Source: Solirubrobacteraceae bacterium
GTDB lineage: Bacteria; Actinomycetota; Thermoleophilia; Solirubrobacterales; Solirubrobacteraceae
Length of the DNA: 49,795 nucleotides
NCBI GenBank assembly: GCA_024711025.1
Contig: JANJTP010000034.1
Coordinates: forward strand, 1-49,795
Direction of reading: 5' to 3'
A program made the position numbers and the translations under genes. The notes under the pieces are model-generated. The model ran no database searches. It had not been told where the DNA came from and was given only the letters and a program-made list of their open reading frames with translations. Of this stretch, positions 44,189-49,795 are shown piece by piece. The stretch's first letter is position 1, and the number at the start of each line of letters is the position of its first letter.

Positions 44189-44611
44189 ATGGCCGACCAC
44201 GATGCCGACTGCCTCTTCTGCCGGATCATCGCCGGTGAGCTTCCGGTGGCGATAGTCGACGAGGACGAGCGCACGCTCGCCTTCATGGACATCAACCCGG
44301 CGACACGGGGGCACGCCCTCGTCGTGCCGCGCCGCCACGGAACCGACCTCTACGACACCGACCCCGAGGACGTCGCGGCGACCGCGCTCGCGGCACAGCG
44401 GCTTGCCGTGCGCATGCGCGACCGGCTCGGCGCCGCCGGTGTGAACGTTCTGAACGCGTGCCGTCCGGCCGCCTGGCAGTCGGTGTTCCACTACCACCTC
44501 CACGTCATTCCTCGCTACGAGGACGATCCGCTGCGCCTGCCGTGGGTGCCGGCGGCCGGCGACGAGGACGAGATCGCGGCCGCGGCACGGGACCTGCGCG
44601 GAGCCCGCTGA
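44189..44611 (+). CDS. HIT-family nucleotide hydrolase
   Basis: This 140-residue protein has the HIT fold of small nucleotide-phosphoramidate hydrolases: zinc-type CLFCRIIAGE at the N-terminus, GHALVVPRRHG, and the catalytic triad HYHLHVIPRY (His101, 103, 105). It acts on AMP-linked or diadenosine compounds; the natural substrate is uncertain. Length is normal for the HinT branch. Confidence 0.92.
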   Translation: MADHDADCLFCRIIAGELPVAIVDEDERTLAFMDINPATRGHALVVPRRHGTDLYDTDPEDVAATALAAQRLAVRMRDRLGAAGVNVLNACRPAAWQSVFHYHLHVIPRYEDDPLRLPWVPAAGDEDEIAAAARDLRGAR

Positions 44612-44681
44612 GCGGCCCGACCGACCCCTTGTTGGACGCCGGGCGCAACAACGGGGGCCCTTCTGGTGTTGAATTGACGTG

Positions 44682-45380
44682 ATGCGACGTCTGCTGCTGC
44701 CCGCGGCGGCCCTTTGTGCTGCCGCTCTCGCCCTGCCAACCTCTGCCTCCGCCGAGATCATCGAGATCGGCAAGGTCGATCCGGCCGTGCCGTCGAGCTG
44801 CCCCGGCGACAACTGCCTGGCGCTTGCCGTGACGACCGGCTACCAGGCCAAGGTCGGCACGACCAGGGCTCCGATGGTCGTCCCCAAGGACGGCAGGATC
44901 GTCGCCCTGACCGTCGGGCTCGGCAAGCCGAGCCAGAAGCAGGTCGACTTCTTCATGAAGAGCCCGTATCGCTTCGGCAGCGCCTCGGTGCAGCTCACGA
45001 TCCTCGATCCGAGGACCAAGCTGCGCTACCGGGCGATCCGCCAGAGCGAGGCGTTCAAGGTCGAGCCGTTCTTCGGGCGGATCGTGCAGTTTCCGCTGGC
45101 GCGCACGCTGGCGGTCAAGAAGGGCCAGGTCGTGGCCATCACCAGCCGCACGTGGGCGCCGATCCTCGCCACGGCGGACCTGGGCAACGACACCTCGTGG
45201 CGTGCCAGCCGTGCGAAGGGCAGCTGCGACAATGCCGCCGCGCCGACCGCGCAGGTGCAGCCGAACCAGCTGACCCAGTACTACTGCCTCTACGGCAAGG
45301 AGCGCCTGAACTACTCGGCGACGCTGATCACGACGCCGACCGTCAAGAAGCCGACGAAGAAGAGCGCCAGGCGCCGCTGA
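44682..45380 (+). CDS. Secreted hypothetical protein
   Basis: The 232-residue product has a clear signal peptide (MRRLLLPAAALCAAALALP, cut near SASA). The mature part is beta-rich with a Cys pair near the N-terminus (SCPGDNCLAL) and another near the C-terminus (GSCDNAA, YYCLYG), which may form disulfides. The C-terminus is very basic (VKKPTKKSARRR), suited to wall binding. A GTG one codon upstream is possible. I do not recognise a family. Confidence 0.7.
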   Translation: MRRLLLPAAALCAAALALPTSASAEIIEIGKVDPAVPSSCPGDNCLALAVTTGYQAKVGTTRAPMVVPKDGRIVALTVGLGKPSQKQVDFFMKSPYRFGSASVQLTILDPRTKLRYRAIRQSEAFKVEPFFGRIVQFPLARTLAVKKGQVVAITSRTWAPILATADLGNDTSWRASRAKGSCDNAAAPTAQVQPNQLTQYYCLYGKERLNYSATLITTPTVKKPTKKSARRR

Positions 45381-45400
45381 GCTCCGGCTCAGCAGGCGCC
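45370..45400. terminator. Two-way terminator overlapping both stop codons
   Basis: GGCGCC-GCTGAG pairs with CTCAGC-(A)-GGCGCC around a six-base loop, a 12-pair stem with one bulge. Both convergent stop codons (45378-45380 plus, 45389-45391 minus) lie within it. Confidence 0.55.
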
Positions 45401-45847
45401 GGGGTTGTCGGCGCAGAACTCGTCGAACGAGCCCTGGACGCTGCCGGCTCCGGCGGAGGCGTCGGGTGACAGGCCACCGGATCCGCCGCCGCCGGTCTCG
45501 GTGCCGCCGGTGTCCGGGCTGACACCGCCGCCGCCGGTGCCCGTGCCGCCGGTCCCCGTGCCGCCGGTCGTGTCGGTCGTTCCGCCGCCGGTGCCCGTGC
45601 CGCCGGCGCCCGTGCCGCTGGTCGATCCCGTGTCCGTGCCGCTCTCGGACTGGGTCGTGGTAGTCGTGTTCGACGAGCTCGAGCCTGTCGATCCCGCCGC
45701 GAGGTCGTTTGCGTCGTCGGGGGGGACCAACGCCGGCGCCGACGTCGGGATCTTGTCACCGGGGCGATCGGATCCGCCGCATGCGGCGAGGCCCAGGCTG
45801 CTCGCAAGGGCGAGCGCGCAGGTTGTCGCGGCGAGCACCGTTCGCAT
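45389..45847 (-). CDS. Gly/Thr-rich lipoprotein
   Basis: This 152-residue protein has a lipoprotein signal with lipobox LAAC (Cys23) followed by GGSDRPGD. The body is low-complexity: a Ser/Thr run (GSTGSSSSNTTTTTQSES) and many GTGG/GGTG repeats. It ends FDEFCADNPGAC, where two Cys could form a disulfide. It is a surface or periplasmic spacer-like protein without a recognised domain. The repetitive DNA is prone to length change. Confidence 0.72.
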   Translation of the reverse strand: MRTVLAATTCALALASSLGLAACGGSDRPGDKIPTSAPALVPPDDANDLAAGSTGSSSSNTTTTTQSESGTDTGSTSGTGAGGTGTGGGTTDTTGGTGTGGTGTGGGGVSPDTGGTETGGGGSGGLSPDASAGAGSVQGSFDEFCADNPGAC

Positions 45848-45855
45848 CGGCCGGG

Positions 45856-45861
45856 AGGGTA
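45856..45861 (-). promoter_or_regulatory. Leaderless-type -10 element of the lipoprotein gene
   Basis: On the minus strand TACCCT ends eight bases before the ATG at 45847. Confidence 0.4.
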
Positions 45862-45930
45862 GCGCCCGGCCGCGTCGGAGCGCGCACGCGTCGTTTCAGG
45901 ACGATCGCGCCCAGACTGCGCCCGCGGGAC

Positions 45931-46200
45931 TCAGGCGCCGATCGGCGACATCCGCCGAGCGCACCATGGGCAGTCGTTGAGATCCTTCTGGGCCGGCTGA
46001 TCGCACCAGTCGCAGAACCGCAGGTTCTCGACGGCCCATGGCAGTCGCGACGGCGTCGGCGCGAGCGGGATGAGCTTGCCGACGACCTCGAGGCGCTCAC
46101 CGGACTGCTCGTCCAGGTAGATCCTGTCGAGCTGAGCCTCGACGAGCGTCTCCTCGCCGGATGAGGGTGAGCGAAGACGGTAGAGCTGACCGAGCGCCAT
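45931..46200 (-). CDS. Small zinc-ribbon protein
   Basis: The 89-residue protein has a beta-rich N-terminal half (LGQLYRLRSPSSGEETLVEAQL, IYLDEQSGERLEVVGKLI) and a C-terminal four-Cys ribbon (CDWCDQ, CPWCARRM). It has no membrane helix. The fold could bind RNA, DNA or a protein partner; none can be named. It is divergent from the cytochrome c-cupredoxin gene. Confidence 0.65.
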   Translation of the reverse strand: MALGQLYRLRSPSSGEETLVEAQLDRIYLDEQSGERLEVVGKLIPLAPTPSRLPWAVENLRFCDWCDQPAQKDLNDCPWCARRMSPIGA

Positions 46201-46206
46201 CGGCGG

Positions 46207-46212
46207 ATCGTA
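46207..46212 (-). promoter_or_regulatory. Leaderless-type -10 element of the small zinc-ribbon gene
   Basis: On the minus strand TACGAT ends six bases before the ATG at 46200. Confidence 0.4.
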
Positions 46213-46317
46213 CCGGTCGGGCCGGCCGCTCGCCCGGTGGCCGGGGCGACGCCGGACGCCCGGCGATGCCGGGCCGAGCACGCCGGGTGGCCCTTCCATC
46301 CGATCGGGCGTTGCGGA

Positions 46318-46323
46318 TAGAGT
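46318..46323 (+). promoter_or_regulatory. Leaderless-type -10 element of the cytochrome-cupredoxin gene
   Basis: TAGAGT ends ten bases before the ATG at 46334. Confidence 0.35.
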
Positions 46324-46333
46324 CGGCCTGCTC

Positions 46334-47071
46334 ATGGGGAGTCGGGACCTGGTGACCCGAGTAGCGCGCGCGGCGGGGTTGTGCGCGCTCGCGGCGCTCG
46401 CCCTCGGGGCGGCCGGCTGCACCAACTCGGGGGCGAACGAGCAGAGCGCCGACGTCGTGCGAGGCAAGCAGCTCTTCGTCGAGAAGTGCGGAGCGTGCCA
46501 CACGCTGCAGCGCGCGGGGACGAAGGGGACGACGGGCCCGAATCTCGACGATGCCTTCCACATCGCTCGCGTGGAGCGCTGGGGCGACGCCTCGATCCGC
46601 GGCGTCGTCTATGCCCAGATCCTCTATCCCGGGGCCGGGCTCGTGATGCCCGCCAAGCTCGTCGAAGGCCGCGACGCCGAGGATGTCGCCGCGTACGTCG
46701 GCGCGGTCGCGGGGAAGCCCGGAAAGGACGGGGGCCTGCTCGCCACCGCGGTCAAGCAGGCGGGCGGCGGCACACCGGCCGTCGAGAAGAGCGGGCGGCT
46801 GAGCATCGCCGTCGATCCCGGCGGTCAGCTCAAGTACGTCACCGACACCGCAACGGCGGCCCCCGGTCGTGTCGAGATCGCGATGCCGAACACGACGAGC
46901 GTCGGGCACGACCTCGTCATCGAGGGCAACGGCGTCAAGTTCCAGACGCCGATCGTGGCGAACGGCGTGGCGAAGGGCAGCGGCGTCCTCCAGGCGGGGG
47001 ACTACGTCTTCTACTGCAGCGTGCCGGGCCATCGTCAGGCCGGTATGGAGGGCAAGCTCACCGTCAAGTAG
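46334..47071 (+). CDS. Lipoprotein fusing cytochrome c and a blue-copper domain
   Basis: This 245-residue electron carrier has a lipoprotein-type signal (LGAAGC, Cys29), then a class I cytochrome c domain with CGACH (Cys52, Cys55, His56) and a likely axial Met105 in LVMPAKL. A linker leads to a plastocyanin-like domain with a complete type 1 copper set: His192 (VGHDL), Cys228, His233 and Met238 in YCSVPGHRQAGM. It lies beside ctaE and ctaD, so it probably feeds electrons to the oxidase on the outer membrane face. No CuA motif is present, so it is not oxidase subunit II. Confidence 0.88.
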   Translation: MGSRDLVTRVARAAGLCALAALALGAAGCTNSGANEQSADVVRGKQLFVEKCGACHTLQRAGTKGTTGPNLDDAFHIARVERWGDASIRGVVYAQILYPGAGLVMPAKLVEGRDAEDVAAYVGAVAGKPGKDGGLLATAVKQAGGGTPAVEKSGRLSIAVDPGGQLKYVTDTATAAPGRVEIAMPNTTSVGHDLVIEGNGVKFQTPIVANGVAKGSGVLQAGDYVFYCSVPGHRQAGMEGKLTVK

Positions 47072-47090
47072 GGCGACGGATTCCGCCCGG

Positions 47091-47240
47091 TCAGGCGACC
47101 GCGCGGACGAGCAGGACGACCGCCGCGAGCGCCGCGAACGCCGCGGCGACCCACAGCACCATGCGGAACGCCGCGTCCTCGCTGCGCAGCGGACGCAGCA
47201 GCCGCATCCAGCCGGGCTCGCCCGACTCGCGCCGTCCCAC
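47091..47240 (-). CDS. Small membrane protein after ctaE
   Basis: A GTG at 47240, two bases after the ctaE stop, gives a 49-residue peptide: VGRRESGEPGWMRLL, a charged stretch (RPLRSEDAAF), and one membrane helix (VLWVAAAFAALAAVVLLV). It is probably a small accessory subunit of the oxidase, judged only by position and topology. It is convergent with the cytochrome-cupredoxin gene. Confidence 0.55.
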   Translation of the reverse strand: MGRRESGEPGWMRLLRPLRSEDAAFRMVLWVAAAFAALAAVVLLVRAVA

Positions 47241-47242
47241 CG

Positions 47243-47854
47243 CTACAGCACGTAGACCGTCGTGAACACGAAGATCCACATCACGTCGACGAAGTGCCAG
47301 TAGATGCCGGGTATCTCGAGGCCACGGTGGCTCTCGGGCCCGACCTGGCCCTTGAAGATCCGGTAGGCGCTGATCGCGAGCAGCAGCAGGCCGATCAGGA
47401 CGTGGGTGCCGTGGAGGCCCGTAAGCCCGAAGAAGATCGAGGCGGAGGCACTGGTCTTGGGCGTGAAGCCGACGTTCAGGTACTCGTTGATCTGGATGAA
47501 GAGGAAGGTCGCTCCCAGCAGGAACGTGGTGACGATCCCGGTCCGCATGCCGAGCACGTTCCCTCGTCTGGCCGAGAGATCGGTCCAGTGCATCGTCACC
47601 GAGGACGACAGCAGGATCACGGCGTTGGTGGCGCCGACCGCCACCGGCAGCCCGTCCCCCGGGGGCCACTGGTCGCCGGAGACCACACGGATGAAGAAGA
47701 GCGCCGCGAAGAAGGCGCCGAACAGCATCGCCTCGCTGACGATGAACAGCAGGATCCCGAGCACCTCGGGCGCGACGCGCGAGCTGTAGTGCGGAGCCGG
47801 CGGCCCGTGGTGGTCGTCGTGGGCGGCGGGGGCGGGGATCGCTGCGGCTTCCAT
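47243..47854 (-). CDS. ctaE: Cytochrome c oxidase subunit III
   Basis: The 203-residue product has the COX3 plan with five to six membrane helices: GILLFIVSEAMLFGAFFAALFF, MHWTDLSARRGN, FLLGATFLFIQINEY, GLHGTHVLIGLLLL and YWHFVDVMWIFVFTTVYVL. The GLHGTH and HFVDVMWI motifs are diagnostic. A His-rich start (PAPAAHDDHHGPPAPHY) is unusual and could bind metal. GAGGAG five bases before the ATG is a good ribosome site. Confidence 0.95.
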   Translation of the reverse strand: MEAAAIPAPAAHDDHHGPPAPHYSSRVAPEVLGILLFIVSEAMLFGAFFAALFFIRVVSGDQWPPGDGLPVAVGATNAVILLSSSVTMHWTDLSARRGNVLGMRTGIVTTFLLGATFLFIQINEYLNVGFTPKTSASASIFFGLTGLHGTHVLIGLLLLAISAYRIFKGQVGPESHRGLEIPGIYWHFVDVMWIFVFTTVYVL

Positions 47855-47876
47855 GGGCGCTCCTCGGCCGGCCGAC

Positions 47877-48713
47877 TTAGGCCGGTGCCTTCCGGCTCTG
47901 GGCGACGACGTGCTGGACGGGGCGTCTCGACGCCTTGCGAACGCGCTCGACCAGGTCGGCGCGCAGCCAGCCGGAGCGCGTCTCCGGGTAGGTCGAGATG
48001 ACGATGTCGTCGACGTCGAACAGGTCGAGCGCGTTCAGCGTCGCCGTGAACGGGTCGGGATCGCCGGTCATTCCGGCCGCGATGAAGCCCGCCGTTCGCG
48101 CTCGGTCGACGACCTGGTCGAGCCTGGCCCGCGCCCGTCTGACGGCGATCGGCTCGCCTCCCTCGATCGGCACGACGAAGATCAGGACCCGCCGCCGCCC
48201 GTCCGACGGCTCGGCCTGGGAGGCGCTCAGCTCGTCGATCAGCGCGTCGCCGCTCGCCGTCCGGTTCGCGACGACGAGCGTCGTGTGGAACGGCGCCTTC
48301 TCGACTCCCGGGTCGCTGACGATGTGCTCGACCGGAACGTCGACCGCCCCCTCGATCTGCTCGACGAAGTTGCGCCGCAGCCAGCCCGACGAGGCGGCCG
48401 GGAACGTCGAGATGATGATGTGGTCCGGGTGGTGCTCGGCGATCGCGTCCATCGCGGCAGAGAACGGCTCGGGATCGCCGACCTCGCCGATCGCGTCGAT
48501 GCCCAGCTCGCGCAGCACGCCGCGTGCGAGGTCGATGCGCACCTGGGCCGCGTCGAAGACCGTCTCGTCGTAGATCAGCGCGCCGTGGTGGGGTCGCTTG
48601 CGCGGCACGCAGATCACGACGCGGATCGGTCCCGCGGCAGCCTCCTCTCGCGCCCGCTGCAGCAGCTGAGGCCCGCCGAGGGTCTCGTTGGCGACGACGA
48701 GGATCGTACGCAT
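47877..48713 (-). CDS. Tandem UspA-like two-domain protein between ctaD and ctaE
   Basis: This 278-residue soluble protein contains two related halves (about 1-135 and 140-275). Each has a start strand (TILVVANETLGG; TTLVVANRTASG), a conserved block (GDPEPFSAAMDAI; GDPDPFTATLNAL) and an end block (IIISTFPAASSGWLRRNFVEQI; IVISTYPETRSGWLRADLVERV). The alpha/beta order resembles universal stress proteins, but the usual G-x2-G-x9-G-S/T ATP loop is not clear; SGWLR takes its place. It lies seven bases after ctaD and 22 before ctaE, so it is expressed with the oxidase. Confidence 0.75.
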   Translation of the reverse strand: MRTILVVANETLGGPQLLQRAREEAAAGPIRVVICVPRKRPHHGALIYDETVFDAAQVRIDLARGVLRELGIDAIGEVGDPEPFSAAMDAIAEHHPDHIIISTFPAASSGWLRRNFVEQIEGAVDVPVEHIVSDPGVEKAPFHTTLVVANRTASGDALIDELSASQAEPSDGRRRVLIFVVPIEGGEPIAVRRARARLDQVVDRARTAGFIAAGMTGDPDPFTATLNALDLFDVDDIVISTYPETRSGWLRADLVERVRKASRRPVQHVVAQSRKAPA

Positions 48714-48720
48714 GGTCGGC

Positions 48721-49795
48721 TCACTCCCTCTCGACGGACGAGCCCACCGCAGCCGCGGCACCGGCGGGGATCGGCGCCGCGGCGCCCGTGAAGACTCCGT
48801 GCACCGCTCCCGGAACGCCGTACTCGTACGGCCCGCCGACGACCGAGGGGACGGCGTCGAAGTTGAAGATCGGCGGCGGCGACGAGACCTGCCACTCGAG
48901 CGTCAGTGCACGCCAGGGGTTCGCGACGGCCCTCGGCCCGGCGCGCCACGACGCGATCATGTTGTAGAGGAAGATGAGCGTCGACAGGCCGATGACGAAC
49001 GAGGCGAGGGAGATGACCAGGTTCCAGGCCGCGAATTGCTGCGCGTAGTCGGCCACGCGACGTGGCATGCCCTGGACGCCGAGCAGGTGCATCGGCGCGA
49101 ATGTCACGTTGAAGGCGACGAACGTCGTCCAGAAGTGCAGTCTGCCGAGCCGCTCGTCGTACATGCGGCCCGTCATCTTCGGGAACCAGTAGTAGATGCC
49201 GCCGAAGATCGTCAGCAGCGACCCCGCGAACAGCACGTAGTGGATGTGCGCGACGACGAAGTAGGTGTCGCTGACGTGGATGTCGATCGGCACCATCGCG
49301 AGCATCACGCCGGAGATGCCGCCCAGCGTGAACGTCGTCAGGAAGCCGCAGGCGAAGAGCATCGGCGTGTCCATCCGCAGAACGCCACGCCACAGCGTCG
49401 CCAGCCACGAGAAGATCTTGATCCCGGTCGGCACGGCGATGATCGCCGTCGTGATCATCATCGGGAAGCGGATCCAGTTCTGCATTCCCGAGACGAACAT
49501 GTGGTGCGCCCAGACGGTGAAGCTGAGCACGACGATCGCCAGTAGCGAGAAGGCCATCATCCGGTAGCCGAAGATCGGCTTGCGCGCCCGGGTGGCGATG
49601 ATCTCGCTGATGATGCCGAAGCCGGGCAGCATCATTATGTAGACGGCGGGGTGTGAGTAGAACCAGAAGACGTGCTGGTACATCAGCACGTCGCCTCCCT
49701 GCCCGGCCTGGAAGAAGTTGAAGCCGAGCGCGCGGTCCAGCAGCACCATGAACTGCGAGGCCGCGACGAACGGGGTGGCGATCACCACCAGCAGC
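48721..49795 (-). CDS. ctaD: Cytochrome c oxidase subunit I (5' end outside window)
   Basis: The gene runs off the right edge, so only the last 358 or so residues are seen. Active-site motifs are intact: HVFWFYSHPAVYIMMLPGFG (CuB His and cross-linked Tyr), VWAHHMFVSG (two CuB His), and ISGVMLAMVPIDIHVSDTY then FVVAHIHYVL (heme ligands). The C-terminal tail is extended and Ala/Pro-rich. It is the catalytic subunit of an aa3-type proton-pumping oxidase. Subunit II is expected beyond the window. Confidence 0.96.
   Translation of the reverse strand, partial: LLVVIATPFVAASQFMVLLDRALGFNFFQAGQGGDVLMYQHVFWFYSHPAVYIMMLPGFGIISEIIATRARKPIFGYRMMAFSLLAIVVLSFTVWAHHMFVSGMQNWIRFPMMITTAIIAVPTGIKIFSWLATLWRGVLRMDTPMLFACGFLTTFTLGGISGVMLAMVPIDIHVSDTYFVVAHIHYVLFAGSLLTIFGGIYYWFPKMTGRMYDERLGRLHFWTTFVAFNVTFAPMHLLGVQGMPRRVADYAQQFAAWNLVISLASFVIGLSTLIFLYNMIASWRAGPRAVANPWRALTLEWQVSSPPPIFNFDAVPSVVGGPYEYGVPGAVHGVFTGAAAPIPAGAAAAVGSSVERE

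Noticed and set aside
45405-45980. Plus-strand Pro/Val repeat protein
   Set aside because: It is the antisense reading of the Gly/Thr repeats of the lipoprotein, which has a signal peptide and lipobox on its own strand.
46334-47071. Cytochrome c oxidase subunit II
   Set aside because: The copper site is type 1 with one Cys, not a two-Cys CuA site, and there is no pair of membrane helices.

Overview
The window is a very GC-rich chromosomal segment from an actinobacterium. The gene set suggests class Thermoleophilia (Solirubrobacterales-like): a MoeB/CysO/CysM/Mec cysteine cluster, GuaB3 beside GuaA, DUF2007/DUF1152/DUF1802 proteins, an S9 with an acidic N-terminal extension, and an aa3-type oxidase. 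That placement is inference from gene content only. I see no insertion sequence, prophage, CRISPR array, tRNA or rRNA.

Layout. 1-2.9 kb: end of a cupredoxin-like protein, a large polytopic membrane protein with a 44-residue partner, a small helical protein and a SCO1-type copper chaperone. 3.0-6.4 kb: a sulfur-carrier cysteine pathway (rhodanese-MoeB fusion, CysO, CysM, TatA, Mec) and a DUF2007 membrane protein. 6.4-9.7 kb: a minus-strand run of poorly known proteins. 9.9-16.1 kb: a hydroxyisobutyrate-dehydrogenase-family enzyme, a cupin, an L-2-hydroxyglutarate oxidase-like enzyme and a hydantoinase/oxoprolinase A/B pair. 16.2-21.6 kb: a zinc-motif protein, NadB divergent from a histone-deacetylase-family enzyme, two zinc-ribbon proteins and a glycosyltransferase. 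21.9-29.9 kb: pilin-like peptide, MurI, RNase PH, RdgB, a CDF transporter, HU, PyrF, a LysM protein, a D,D-carboxypeptidase and a PfkB kinase. 30-36.4 kb: GuaB3, GuaA, a three-copy intergenic repeat, a cupin, ribosomal proteins L13 and S9, and GlmM. 36.5-44.6 kb: GlmS, AcpS, Nnr, Alr, a CCA-type nucleotidyltransferase, an M28 peptidase and a HIT protein. 44.7-49.8 kb: secreted and lipoprotein genes, a cytochrome c-cupredoxin fusion and the oxidase genes ctaE and ctaD, with a UspA-like tandem protein between them; ctaD runs off the right edge.

How the genes work together. GlmM, GlmS, MurI, Alr and the D,D-carboxypeptidase serve peptidoglycan synthesis and editing. GuaB3, GuaA, PyrF, RdgB and RNase PH serve nucleotide and RNA metabolism. 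SCO1, the heme/copper lipoprotein and CtaD/CtaE belong to aerobic respiration. MoeB, CysO, CysM and Mec form a protein-bound-sulfide route to cysteine, and CysO here ends GGAC instead of GG, so it may need trimming before use.

The strongest window-wide signal is not a gene. By hand count, about 17 of roughly 37 uncoupled start codons have a TANNNT hexamer ending 6-10 bases upstream and no Shine-Dalgarno sequence, as expected for leaderless mRNAs. Other signals worth a second look are a three-copy hairpin repeat after guaA, a perfect 24-bp palindrome upstream of the HU gene, and a near-symmetric two-way -10 element between nadB and the deacetylase-family gene.
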